Shown here piece after piece: positions 6,102 to 13,737 of a stretch of 17,589 nucleotides of DNA (positions are counted from its first letter, which is position 1; each line of letters opens with the position of its first letter). Under the pieces are notes generated by a model, which was not told the origin of the DNA, made no database searches, and worked only from the letters and a program-made list of their open reading frames with translations. Origin of the DNA: Clostridia bacterium (GTDB taxonomy: Bacteria; Bacillota_A; Clostridia; Christensenellales; Borkfalkiaceae). The stretch covers positions 1 through 17,589 of the forward strand of contig JAFTIK010000043.1 in assembly GCA_017456945.1 (NCBI GenBank), read 5' to 3'. Both the position numbers and the translations under genes were made by a program.

Positions 6102-7352
6102 ATGAAAGATAAAAAAGTTTGCGAACTTATAGATACCTACTATCCCGTAGTTGACGGCGCTATTAACGTGGTAAGTCACTATACGGGGCTAATAAACCAA
6201 GTGGTAGAGTGTAAACTTGCCGTGCCAAAAGCAAAGAAAAAGCAAAAGTACGTGGATAAAGAGCCGTTTGAAGTAATCAGATGCGCCGCTTTACCCGCGC
6301 CCGAAGGCTATCGTTTGGCTCAACCTTGGGCAGACGGCAAGTTTAGGAAAAAGATGATTGCTAACGACTTCGACCTTTTTCACACTCACTCGCCTTTTTC
6401 GCTAGGTAGATACGTTGTTAAACTAGGTAGAAAATATAAAATTCCCGTAGTTGCAACCCTTCACACCCTTTATCATCACGATTTTTTAAGGGCTTGTCAC
6501 GGCAATAAACTTTGCGTGCGCATTGCGTTAAACTATATTTTGCACGTATTCAAAAAGGCGGATAGCGTTTGGACGGTTAGCGAAAAGGCAAAGGAATACT
6601 TGCGTCTTTACGGGTACAAAGGGGAAATTAAAGTTATACGAAGCGGAACGGATTTTACCTATCCTGAAAACGCTGAAAGCCTAGTTAAAAGGGTAAACGA
6701 TTTGCACGGTTTGCACGACCAAAAGAGAGTTCTTACTTTCGTTGGTAGAATGGCTTGGTATAAAAACCTTAAAATTATTCTAGACGGGCTTAAAATCGTT
6801 AAAGATAACGGCAAAGATTTTAAGATGGTTTTCGTTGGCGGTGGCTTTGACTTAGAAGAAGTTAAGGCTTACGCCGAAAAAGTTGGCGTTTTAGACCTTT
6901 GTATATTTACGGGTGAAATTAAGGATAGGGAACTTTTACAAGGCTATTATCTTCGTAGCGACCTTAAACTTTTCCCATCTACGTTTGATACTGCGGGCGT
7001 GGTTAAGATAGAAGCGGCTGCGCACAAAAAAGCCTGCCTATTAGTAGAAAATTCTTGTAGCGCAGAAGGCGTTATCGACGGTGATAACGGGTTCTTATGT
7101 AAAGAGAGCGCTGAAAGCCTAGCAGAACGACTTTTAGAGATAATCGATAACGACGAACTTCTTAAAAAGGCAGGGGAAAACGCCTATAAGACCTTGTATC
7201 GCACTTGGGGACAAGCGCGCGAAGAAATTCTTGGCGAATATAAGAAGATTATAGAAGAGTATAAGGCTAAATTTACAGGTAAAGATTTGGTTAAATACCA
7301 AAAAGCAAGGGTAAAAGCAAAAAAAATTGCAGAAAAACTAAATAAAAGATAA
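6102..7352 (+). CDS. GT4-family glycosyltransferase, glycolipid-synthase-like
   Basis: This is a GT-B retaining glycosyltransferase transferring a sugar from a nucleotide donor, probably at the inner face of the membrane. The 416-residue protein has an N-terminal acceptor domain (DTYYPVVDGAINVV, FHTHSPFSLGRY, ATLHTLYHH). The C-terminal GT4 domain has FVGRMAWYKNL (about 213-223), FVGGG (about 244-248) and the donor motif FPSTFDTAGVVKIEAAA. The usual E-x7-E appears as D296-x7-E304, with Asp in the first position. The opening resembles diacylglycerol glycosyltransferases (monoglucosyl-DAG synthase type), so a lipid acceptor is plausible but unproven. AGGA lies 6 bases before the ATG. It is last in the lrp operon, directly after glf, and ends in a strong terminator. 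The basic C-terminal tail (Lys-rich) could help membrane association. Confidence 0.85.
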   Translation: MKDKKVCELIDTYYPVVDGAINVVSHYTGLINQVVECKLAVPKAKKKQKYVDKEPFEVIRCAALPAPEGYRLAQPWADGKFRKKMIANDFDLFHTHSPFSLGRYVVKLGRKYKIPVVATLHTLYHHDFLRACHGNKLCVRIALNYILHVFKKADSVWTVSEKAKEYLRLYGYKGEIKVIRSGTDFTYPENAESLVKRVNDLHGLHDQKRVLTFVGRMAWYKNLKIILDGLKIVKDNGKDFKMVFVGGGFDLEEVKAYAEKVGVLDLCIFTGEIKDRELLQGYYLRSDLKLFPSTFDTAGVVKIEAAAHKKACLLVENSCSAEGVIDGDNGFLCKESAESLAERLLEIIDNDELLKKAGENAYKTLYRTWGQAREEILGEYKKIIEEYKAKFTGKDLVKYQKARVKAKKIAEKLNKR

Positions 7353-7390
7353 AAATAAAAGCGTTACTAAAAAAGTAACGCTTTTATTTT
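7352..7390. terminator. Strong bidirectional terminator
   Basis: A perfect 17-bp stem (7352-7368 with 7374-7390) with an AAAAA loop is flanked by A- and T-rich sequence. It separates the convergent GT4 gene and the YbhN-like gene and can stop transcription from both sides. Confidence 0.9.
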
Positions 7391-7399
7391 TTGTTTGTT

Positions 7400-8785
7400 T
7401 TACTCTGGTAGTTCGGGGTAAATTTCTTTGCGTTTATCCGCTCTTTTTTTAAGCGTTGCAAAGATAAAGCCTATAACTATATAAGAATAGAAAGCAAGTA
7501 ATCTCCAAACGCTCATTGCGGGGAAACCCATACCTGCGGCAAGTGAACTTGAGAATAACAAGTAGAAAGAAAGGTCAGCCGCGCCCGAGTTGCCGGGAGT
7601 AGGTATAAAGGATACTGCGAAGTTTAGCAAGGTAACTAATTGCGCTATCTGCGCCCACTCTAATAACGGGGGAACGCTTTTAGCCGATAAAGTACCAAAA
7701 CCGAAAGTTTTAAGCGAGAAATACGCAATCGATACTGATGCAACTTGTTCTAATAAACTTAAAAGAAAACAAGCGGTTGCAGCAAGAGGGCGAGAGAATA
7801 TTTTCTTTAAGCATTGCGAGTTGTGAATAATGTTTTTAACAGTTTTATATTCAGTTTCTTTTGGTTTTTTGATTATGCGAAGTTTACCACCTATAAACAT
7901 TACGAAATGCACGATTTTCGCGCCGAATTTCGGTAAGAGAGAGAACAATATTACCAAGATAGGTAAAAGCATGCAAAAACTTAAGCCGATAATCGCAAGC
8001 ACCTTAAAGGTAGGTGGGAAAGAATAGTAGATTTTAGATTCTATTCCAAGTTTGTTGTTTTTAAATAACGCGAGCGAAACGATACCGAAAATAACGAAGG
8101 CAAACTGATTTAGAGAGTAGGTTGCAATAGGCAACGACGAAGCAACGCCACCGTGAATACCGTGTTTACTTAAATGGTAAATTTCAAACGGTTGACCGCC
8201 TACGGCAAGTGGGGTAACGCAGTTGTAGTAATGCCCGATTATGCCCGTTTCAAAACAAGTTATAAAGTGAAATCTGCCCGTAAGCGATTTGCAAAGCACG
8301 GAAAGTTTCAACGCTTTGAAAAGATAGCATAAAAATAACGAGAAAAAGGCTGCTAGCAAGAAAATCCAACCGACTTTTAAGATGTATTTCATCTCTTTCC
8401 AACTCGGGAAGTCTTGGTCGTTAGCAAAAAAGTCCTTGTAAAAGGTAAACGCAAGAACGCCCACGACGAAGACGATAAAGAGAATAGAAACTATCGTCTT
8501 GAAAACCTTTTGGCGTTTGTTTATGTTTGCCGTTTCGTCCTTTTTTATACCTAGAACGTGCGGAACTATTACTTCTTTACCCACCGTTTTGGCGTTTACG
8601 TTTTCAAAACTTTCAACGAAGTCCGCCTTTTTAATTTGGGGTGACTTTTCCGTTTCTGCTTTAATTTCTTCAACGTTAACGTCGGGCTTTAAAAGTTTTT
8701 GTCTTACGCGTTTTTTAACGGGTTTCTCTGTCTTTTCAGTATTTTCAGTCGTTTCCGTTTGGGGCGCGTTCTTATTTTCGTCCAT
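7400..8785 (-). CDS. YbhN / LPG-synthase-TM-like integral membrane protein with a charged N-terminal extension
   Basis: This belongs to the UPF0104/flippase-like family, which is homologous to the membrane half of MprF. Members are thought to move or handle lipid-linked substrates. The first ~95 residues are hydrophilic, rich in Lys, Glu and Thr, with no signal peptide, and are probably cytoplasmic and disordered. About seven or eight membrane segments follow, starting near 95-116 and 136-158. Family landmarks are YYNCVTPLAVGGQPFEIYHL (about 186-205) and FIPTPGNSGAADLSF (about 393-407), which match the usual P-GG-(D/E) and PTPGG-G motifs. There is no soluble C-terminal aminoacyl-transfer domain. 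AAGGA precedes the ATG, and a good promoter lies upstream. It stands back to back with the GT28-like gene and tail to tail with the GT4 gene, so a role in glycolipid or envelope biogenesis is plausible inference. Confidence 0.87.
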   Translation of the reverse strand: MDENKNAPQTETTENTEKTEKPVKKRVRQKLLKPDVNVEEIKAETEKSPQIKKADFVESFENVNAKTVGKEVIVPHVLGIKKDETANINKRQKVFKTIVSILFIVFVVGVLAFTFYKDFFANDQDFPSWKEMKYILKVGWIFLLAAFFSLFLCYLFKALKLSVLCKSLTGRFHFITCFETGIIGHYYNCVTPLAVGGQPFEIYHLSKHGIHGGVASSLPIATYSLNQFAFVIFGIVSLALFKNNKLGIESKIYYSFPPTFKVLAIIGLSFCMLLPILVILFSLLPKFGAKIVHFVMFIGGKLRIIKKPKETEYKTVKNIIHNSQCLKKIFSRPLAATACFLLSLLEQVASVSIAYFSLKTFGFGTLSAKSVPPLLEWAQIAQLVTLLNFAVSFIPTPGNSGAADLSFYLLFSSSLAAGMGFPAMSVWRLLAFYSYIVIGFIFATLKKRADKRKEIYPELPE

Positions 8786-8810
8786 CAGCAGTCCTTCTGA
8801 TAAAGATTTT

Positions 8811-8825
8811 TAGCGTATTACGCTA
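8811..8825 (-). promoter_or_regulatory. 5' leader hairpin of the YbhN-like gene
   Basis: On the minus strand TAGCGT-AAT-ACGCTA forms a 6-bp stem with a 3-base loop, placed at the predicted 5' end of the transcript. It may be an operator or a 5' mRNA-stabilising hairpin. No T-tail follows, so it is not a terminator. Confidence 0.5.
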
Positions 8826-8831
8826 CATTTT

Positions 8832-8860
8832 ATTATATTCTTTAAAAGCGCAAAAGTCAA
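8832..8860 (-). promoter_or_regulatory. Promoter of the YbhN-like gene
   Basis: On the minus strand TTGACT (8855-8860) and an exact TATAAT (8832-8837) are spaced by 17 bases, giving a predicted start near 8825, about 40 bases before the start codon. Confidence 0.83.
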
Positions 8861-8888
8861 CGGAAAACGTCCTTTTCTACTAAATGGC

Positions 8889-8918
8889 TTGACAAAAACC
8901 CGTTGGCTAATGTAAACT
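8889..8918 (+). promoter_or_regulatory. Promoter of the GT28 operon
   Basis: An exact -35 TTGACA (8889-8894) is followed after 18 bases by TAAACT (8913-8918), a weaker -10. It lies 28 bp from the divergent -35 element and is the only good candidate upstream of the GT28-like gene. Confidence 0.65.
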
Positions 8919-8930
8919 TAAAGAAAAAAC

Positions 8931-8946
8931 TTACCTTAAAAGGTAA
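8931..8946 (+). promoter_or_regulatory. Leader hairpin just before the GT28 ribosome site
   Basis: TTACCTT and AAGGTAA flank an AA centre, making a small hairpin with a 6-7 bp stem. It sits close to the predicted transcript 5' end and directly abuts the AAGGTG ribosome site (8948-8953) of the next gene, so it may influence translation. Confidence 0.4.
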
Positions 8947-8957
8947 AAAGGTGCGTA

Positions 8958-10127
8958 ATGGAAGGTAAAAGCAAGCCGAGAGCGTTATTTTGTTTTGTAG
9001 AAGCAGGCATGGGGCATATTATTCCCACCCGTGGCGTTGCCGACGTTTTTGAAAGAAAGTACGGCGATAAAGTAGAAGTCGTGCGGTCTTACGTTTTTAA
9101 AGAAAGTAAAAGTAAGGCTGTAAACAAAATGGGCGCAATGCAAGACAGTCACCCCAAAAATCTCGGAAACAGTAAGATTTATAGGGCTTTAGAAAGCATT
9201 TCTTACGAGTTTCCGTCTAAATTTATGCTTTTCTGGCTAGATAGGGCGTTCGGAAAGGGTAGAAAGGAGTTTTTTAACGACCTTAAAGAGTTTGACGCCG
9301 ACCTTATTTTTTCCACCTATTATTTGCCTACTCATATTGCGGCGCAAACGAATAAAAAGGGGCTAACCAACGCCATTATAGCGTCTTACGCCCCCGACCC
9401 TTACGTTTATCCCGCTTGGGATAGAGAGTGCGACGTGCTTTTCGTTACCAACGAGCCTACGAAAAAGCAAGCCGTTCGCCGTGGCTACAAAGAAGAAGTG
9501 GTTAAAGTAGTTCCTTTCGTTTATAGAAAGGAAATTATAGAAGGCTATCTTGAAAAGGATAAGGCTAGGGAAAAACTCGGGCTTAATAAAGACGGGTATA
9601 TTCTTTTATATACGGCGGGCGCTTACGGAACTAAAGGCACGGAAAAACTAATAAACGCCATAGTTCAATTAGATGTGGAAATGCAGTTCGTTATCGTTTG
9701 CGGTAAAAATAAAGAGATGTACAAATCTATGTGTGAAATTGCAGATAAAGCTACGGGTAAAACCAAAATTATACCGTTGGGGTTTGTGGATAATCTTAAC
9801 GAGTATATGAGCGCTTCCGACTGCGCGATAGGCAAGTCGGGACTAGGTACTATTATGGAGTGCAAGTACCACGGTTTGCCCTTAATAATTTATAGCGAAT
9901 CAAGCCGTGTGGAAAAGGAAACGGCAAAGTACGCGGTAAAAGAAGGGTTTGCTATTCGCGAACACTCGGCTAAAAAGGTGGTGGAACTAATAAAAAAAGA
10001 CACCTTGGAAAAAGGGTATCTTAAGGGCTTGCTAAAAGATGCTAGCGTTCGCCCGATTAACGGGGCGGAAGCGGTTGCCGACGAGTTGTTTAAGATGTTA
10101 CAGAATAAGTTTACGGAGTTAAAATAA
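8958..10127 (+). CDS. GT28-like glycosyltransferase (MGDG synthase / MurG-type fold)
   Basis: This is a GT-B, inverting-type glycosyltransferase of the group holding MGDG synthase, UgtP and MurG. It probably acts on a lipid acceptor at the cytoplasmic membrane face. The 389-residue protein opens with RALFCFVEAGMGHIIPTRG; GMGH at 17-20 is the glycine loop of this fold. The acceptor domain continues with FDADLIFSTYYLPTHIAA and SYAPDPYVYPAW. The C-terminal donor domain has LLYTAGAYGTKG (about 216-227), IPLGFVDNLNEYMSASD and the donor-binding IGKSGLGTIMECKYHGLPLI (about 291-310, with E301). No membrane segment is visible. AAGGTG precedes the ATG. Its stop codon shares one base with the dehydrogenase start (TAATG). 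Acceptor and sugar are unknown. Confidence 0.85.
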   Translation: MEGKSKPRALFCFVEAGMGHIIPTRGVADVFERKYGDKVEVVRSYVFKESKSKAVNKMGAMQDSHPKNLGNSKIYRALESISYEFPSKFMLFWLDRAFGKGRKEFFNDLKEFDADLIFSTYYLPTHIAAQTNKKGLTNAIIASYAPDPYVYPAWDRECDVLFVTNEPTKKQAVRRGYKEEVVKVVPFVYRKEIIEGYLEKDKAREKLGLNKDGYILLYTAGAYGTKGTEKLINAIVQLDVEMQFVIVCGKNKEMYKSMCEIADKATGKTKIIPLGFVDNLNEYMSASDCAIGKSGLGTIMECKYHGLPLIIYSESSRVEKETAKYAVKEGFAIREHSAKKVVELIKKDTLEKGYLKGLLKDASVRPINGAEAVADELFKMLQNKFTELK

Positions 10128-11296
10128 TGTTAGATTTTATATATAATACCCCAACCACCGTGTATTTCGGTAGGGATAAGGAAAAGCAAATAGGCAAAAT
10201 CGTAAAAGAGTACGGCTACAAAAAGATTATGGTGCAGTACGGCAAAGGTAGCGTTAAAAAGAGCGGACTTTACGACGTGGTTATGAATTCCTTAAAGGAA
10301 AACGGCATAGAAGTCGTTGAGATGGGTGGGGTAGAGCCTAACCCCAAACTTGCTTTCGTTCGCAACGCCATAAAGGTTGCTAAAGAAGAAAAGGTAGAAC
10401 TAATTCTTGCAATAGGGGGTGGTAGCGCGCTAGACTCTTCTAAATATACGGCGCTTGGCGCTAAAACGGAAGTTGACGTGTGGGAATTCTCTATGGGTAG
10501 GGAAAAACCGACCGACGCATTGCCCGTAGGTTGCATTTTAACCATAGCGGCGGCTGGTAGCGAAATGAGCAATTCTGCCGTTATAACTAATCAAGAACTC
10601 AATATCAAAAAAGGTTGTACGACCGAGTTTAATAGATGCAAATTTGCAATAATGAACCCCGAACTTACTTTTACGCTTGGCGAGTATCAAACTTCGTGTG
10701 GGATAGTAGATATTATGGCGCATACAATGGAAAGGTATTTTACCGTTTGCCAAGACACCCCGCTTACAGATGGTATTGCAGAGGCGCTTTTACGTTCGGT
10801 TGTTTCCGCAGGTAAAACGCTTATGCAAAACCCTAAAGATTACGACGCAAGGGCTACTATTATGTGGGCTTCAAGTTTATCGCATAACGGGCTTACGTCT
10901 TGCGGTAGGGAAAACTATCTTGCAGTTCATCAGTTGGAACACGCTTTGAGCGGTGAGTTCGACGAAGTGGCGCACGGCGCGGGGCTGGCAGTTCTTTTTC
11001 CCGCTTGGGCAAGATATATCTATAAGCACAAAGTAAAGCGTTTCGCTCAGTTCGCGCGCAACGTTTTTGGGGTTAATGAAAGTGACGACGAAAAGGCGGC
11101 TGCGCTTGGTGTTGAAGAGATGGCAAGTTTCTTTGCAAGCCTTAATATGCCAACTAAAATTAGCGACTTTAACGTTCCAAAAGAAAGTTTAGGATTGCTT
11201 GCGGAAAGATGCACCTTTAATAGAACTAGAACGGTTAAGAGTTATATTCCACTCGGTTATCAAGAGATTAAAGATATATTCGAACTTTGTTATTAA
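10127..11296 (+). CDS. Iron-containing (group III) alcohol dehydrogenase, BDH-like
   Basis: This is a NAD(P)H-dependent dehydrogenase of the Fe-ADH superfamily, closest in motifs to butanol dehydrogenase BdhA/YqdH-type enzymes (opening DFIYNTPTTVYFGRD). It likely reduces an aldehyde or oxidises an alcohol in the cytoplasm. At 389 residues it is full length. The nucleotide site has AIGGGSALD (GGGS 97-100) and AAAGSEMS. The metal ligands appear intact: D195 and H199 in GIVDIMAHTMERYF, H268 in AVHQLEH, and H283 in VAHGAGLA. The spacing between the last two ligands is one residue longer than I recall for relatives. It starts inside the GT28 stop (TAATG), a coupling that suggests its product or substrate belongs to the same pathway. 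Glycerol-1-phosphate or glycerol dehydrogenase activity cannot be excluded, but its motifs favour the BDH branch. Confidence 0.9.
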   Translation: MLDFIYNTPTTVYFGRDKEKQIGKIVKEYGYKKIMVQYGKGSVKKSGLYDVVMNSLKENGIEVVEMGGVEPNPKLAFVRNAIKVAKEEKVELILAIGGGSALDSSKYTALGAKTEVDVWEFSMGREKPTDALPVGCILTIAAAGSEMSNSAVITNQELNIKKGCTTEFNRCKFAIMNPELTFTLGEYQTSCGIVDIMAHTMERYFTVCQDTPLTDGIAEALLRSVVSAGKTLMQNPKDYDARATIMWASSLSHNGLTSCGRENYLAVHQLEHALSGEFDEVAHGAGLAVLFPAWARYIYKHKVKRFAQFARNVFGVNESDDEKAAALGVEEMASFFASLNMPTKISDFNVPKESLGLLAERCTFNRTRTVKSYIPLGYQEIKDIFELCY

Positions 11297-11308
11297 GGGG
11301 GAAGTAAT

Positions 11309-12319
11309 ATGAAAGCGTTGCTAATCGACGTGGGTAGCACGTTTATTAAATATTCTATTTTCGACAAGCAGAAAGGGCTTTTGTTTTTTGATAAAACCCC
11401 TTTTCCAGAACCTATCGTAAAAGATCAAAACCGTTTTATCGTGTCAAGGCAAACGCTATGCGATATAATTTTAGGCATTTTTGATAAAACTAACGAATAC
11501 GGCTACTCGGTTGCCTTTTTCAGTATGCAGATGCACGGGTACGTGGCTCGCTTAAAGGACGGAAGTTTTTCTGAATACGTTTCTTGGCGTGATAGAAGTG
11601 GAAACGCAGACCAAGAAAAGTTTAAGGGCGTTAATTTTAACGAGTTCGGCTTAACCCTTACGAATAACTTGCCCGTAACCAAAATAGACGGCGGTACGGT
11701 AAAAGAATTCTTTACGCTCGGCTCGTACTTGTCTTATATTTTAACGGGCAATAACGCTACGCATATTACCGACGCGTTTGCATCAGGCTTTTATTATTCG
11801 CCGTCTGGCAAAGTAAACGAGTTTGCTAAGGGTATGGTTATGCCTTCGTCTTGTGGTACGGTACAAGAAGTGGGTGAATATAAGGGAATTAAAATCGTTT
11901 GCCCGTTCGGCGACCACCAAATTAGTTTTCTTGGTAGTGGCGCGAATACTCACGCTTACTTAATAAATATCGGCACGGGCGCGCAAGTGTGTTGCGTTGC
12001 GCCTTACGATTATCCCGACGGGGATTATCAAAAAAGACCTTATTTTGACCAACAAAGTTGTTTGTATTCATTTTGTGGCTTACGTGGTACGGGTGGAATA
12101 AGCGCAGACGTTGAAGGGTTTATGCAACGAGTATTAAACGCTATAAAACTTTTACCTAAGAAAAAAACGGTTATAGTAGGCGGTGGTGGGGGCGAAGAAC
12201 TTTTCACCTTGATAAAACAAGGGGTGGAAGGTTTAGGTCTTACTTGCGCTAAGGCGGAATTTAACGTAGGCACGCAAGGGCTTATAAATCTCGCTAACGA
12301 GTATTTTGATAAAAAATAA
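11309..12319 (+). CDS. Short FGGY-family carbohydrate kinase-like protein
   Basis: This ATP-dependent sugar or polyol kinase-like protein belongs to the FGGY/ASKHA fold. It has DVGSTFIKYSIFD at the N-terminus (phosphate loop), QMHG at 74-77 and WRDR at 93-96 (substrate side). GDHQISFLGS at about 201-210 holds the probable catalytic Asp202, IGTGAQ is at 221-226, and a C-terminal GGGG adenosine loop lies near 291-295. QMHG and GD-Q recall sedoheptulokinase and xylulokinase branches. At 336 residues it is much shorter than typical FGGY kinases (about 450-520), yet both half-domains retain motifs and the frame is intact, so it seems to be a compact subfamily rather than a truncation. A GGGGGAAG ribosome site precedes it, 12 bp after the dehydrogenase. 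The substrate is unknown; it may phosphorylate the compound handled by the dehydrogenase. Confidence 0.78.
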   Translation: MKALLIDVGSTFIKYSIFDKQKGLLFFDKTPFPEPIVKDQNRFIVSRQTLCDIILGIFDKTNEYGYSVAFFSMQMHGYVARLKDGSFSEYVSWRDRSGNADQEKFKGVNFNEFGLTLTNNLPVTKIDGGTVKEFFTLGSYLSYILTGNNATHITDAFASGFYYSPSGKVNEFAKGMVMPSSCGTVQEVGEYKGIKIVCPFGDHQISFLGSGANTHAYLINIGTGAQVCCVAPYDYPDGDYQKRPYFDQQSCLYSFCGLRGTGGISADVEGFMQRVLNAIKLLPKKKTVIVGGGGGEELFTLIKQGVEGLGLTCAKAEFNVGTQGLINLANEYFDKK

Positions 12320-12330
12320 AAGGAAAAAAT

Positions 12331-13596
12331 ATGACAATAAAAAGAAAAATTTTAGCTACGATTTTATTTGTAGGGCTTATATTATCGTTGACGTTCTTTC
12401 TAAATGCTTGTACTAAAAAATGCGCTCACAGCGCTAAAAGTTATACGGATAACGGCAACGGAACGCACACCTACGTTTGCGCAGATTGTAATGAAACTAA
12501 AACAGTAAATTGTAAATACACTAAAAAAGGTTGCAGTTGCGGTTCGCTACAATATCTAACTTTTTCTGCGGAAAGCGAGCAAACTTTAAGAGCAATTTCT
12601 TATAACGGTATGGAAATTTACGATTTTCAATATTCTTTGAACGACGGTAAAACTTGGGGTCGTGTAAAATTTTCTGCTGGAATATTATTTGGTGGCGAAA
12701 AGGGGAAACTTCGTTTACGCGCAACAAGTTTTTTAGGGACGGCTGAAGACTGTAATAAATACGTTCGTTTTAGCGCCGACGATGCGTCTGTTCCTATCAC
12801 TTGTTCGGGTGATATTCGTACTTTAATAAATCATGAAAATTTTACTTCGGTGGATACTTTTGACGCTCGGTTTTGTTATTTGTTTAAAGATATGAGCGTT
12901 CTAACGAATTCGCCCAAACTATATGGAACGAAACTTGCAGATAACTGTTTTAATGGAATGTTTGAAAATTGTACTAGTTTAGTAACTGCGCCGAAACTTT
13001 CTTCAACACGACTTGCGGATAACTGTTATGAAAAAATGTTTAAAGGGTGTACTAGTTTGCCTAGTGCGCCAAAGTTGCCAGCAACAAGCCTTGCAGATTA
13101 TTGCTATTCGTCTATGTTTGAAGGTTGCACGAGTTTAACGAGTGCGCCCAAATTGCCGGCAACAAGCCTTGCAAATGATTGCTATTCTTATATGTTTAGT
13201 GGTTGCACTAGTTTAACTAACGCTCCAAAGTTGTCTGCAACAAAACTTGCAGAAGAGTGTTACTCTCACATGTTTATGGACTGCGTGAAATTAGAAACCG
13301 CGCCGAAACTTCCAGCAACAAGCCTTGCAGTATGGTGTTACTCTTCTATGTTCGCAGGTTGCGTAAGTTTAACTAATCTACCAGAATTGCCGGCGACAAG
13401 CCTTGCTTACAGTTGTTATTCCTTTATGTTCCGTGGTTGTACGAGTTTAACTAGCGCGCCAAAGTTGCCATCAACGAAACTTGAAAAATTGTGTTATAAT
13501 GGTATGTTTCTAAATTGTGTAAGTTTAACTAACGCGCCGAAACTTCCTGCGACAAGCCTTACTTATAGTTGTTATTCTTCTATGTTTGAGGGTTGA
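12331..13596 (+). CDS. Cys-rich 26-residue-repeat surface lipoprotein, ended by an in-frame TGA
   Basis: This is a predicted surface lipoprotein of the leucine-rich-repeat-like type seen in gut Firmicutes and Bacteroidetes. Residues 1-26 are a lipoprotein signal peptide with lipobox LNAC (C27). A Cys/His-rich patch with THTYVCADC follows (about 31-70), then a beta-sandwich-like region (YLTFSAES, YSLNDGKTWG; about 71-180). Then come 26-residue repeats of the form MFxGCTSLTxAPKLPATSLA followed by xxCYSx, each with Cys at unit positions 5 and 23. At 13594 the expected Cys codon reads TGA. The frame continues without shift through two more units and a typical C-terminal cap to 13959, so the intact gene is 12331-13959 (543 codons including the final stop). 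As it stands, the product loses its last 120 residues. AAAGGA precedes the ATG, 11 bp after the kinase gene. The ligand is unknown. Confidence 0.85.
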   Translation: MTIKRKILATILFVGLILSLTFFLNACTKKCAHSAKSYTDNGNGTHTYVCADCNETKTVNCKYTKKGCSCGSLQYLTFSAESEQTLRAISYNGMEIYDFQYSLNDGKTWGRVKFSAGILFGGEKGKLRLRATSFLGTAEDCNKYVRFSADDASVPITCSGDIRTLINHENFTSVDTFDARFCYLFKDMSVLTNSPKLYGTKLADNCFNGMFENCTSLVTAPKLSSTRLADNCYEKMFKGCTSLPSAPKLPATSLADYCYSSMFEGCTSLTSAPKLPATSLANDCYSYMFSGCTSLTNAPKLSATKLAEECYSHMFMDCVKLETAPKLPATSLAVWCYSSMFAGCVSLTNLPELPATSLAYSCYSFMFRGCTSLTSAPKLPSTKLEKLCYNGMFLNCVSLTNAPKLPATSLTYSCYSSMFEG

Positions 13597-13737
13597 GTAA
13601 GTTTAACTAATCCGCCAGAATTGCCAGCAACACGCCTTGAAAACTATTGCTATCAAAGTATGTTTAACGGGTGCGTTAATTTATTAAAAGCGCCGAAACT
13701 TCCTGCTTCAACGCTTGCGATGGGGTGTTATGAAAAA
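12880..13737 (+). repeat. Tandem 78-bp coding repeats (11 units)
   Basis: Units begin at 12880, 12958, 13036, 13114, 13192, 13270, 13348, 13426, 13504, 13582 and 13660, spaced exactly 78 bp (26 codons) apart, with a degenerate terminal unit at 13738. The first unit is diverged (LFKDM instead of MFxGC). DNA similarity between units is high around the codons for APKLPATSLA, making copy-number change by recombination or slippage likely. Confidence 0.95.

Noticed and set aside
7590..8027. Plus-strand reading frames inside the YbhN-like gene
   Set aside because: They are antisense shadows: the minus strand holds a full membrane-protein gene with promoter, ribosome site and family motifs.
13594..13660. 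TGA at 13594 as a programmed selenocysteine codon
   Set aside because: The Cys position is suggestive, but a structural repeat Cys is not a redox site, no SECIS-like hairpin is evident nearby, and a one-base nonsense change is simpler. Kept only as an option to test.
12880..13737. CRISPR array or non-coding satellite
   Set aside because: The 78-bp periodicity is coding, keeps the frame, has no unique spacers, and translates to a regular protein repeat.
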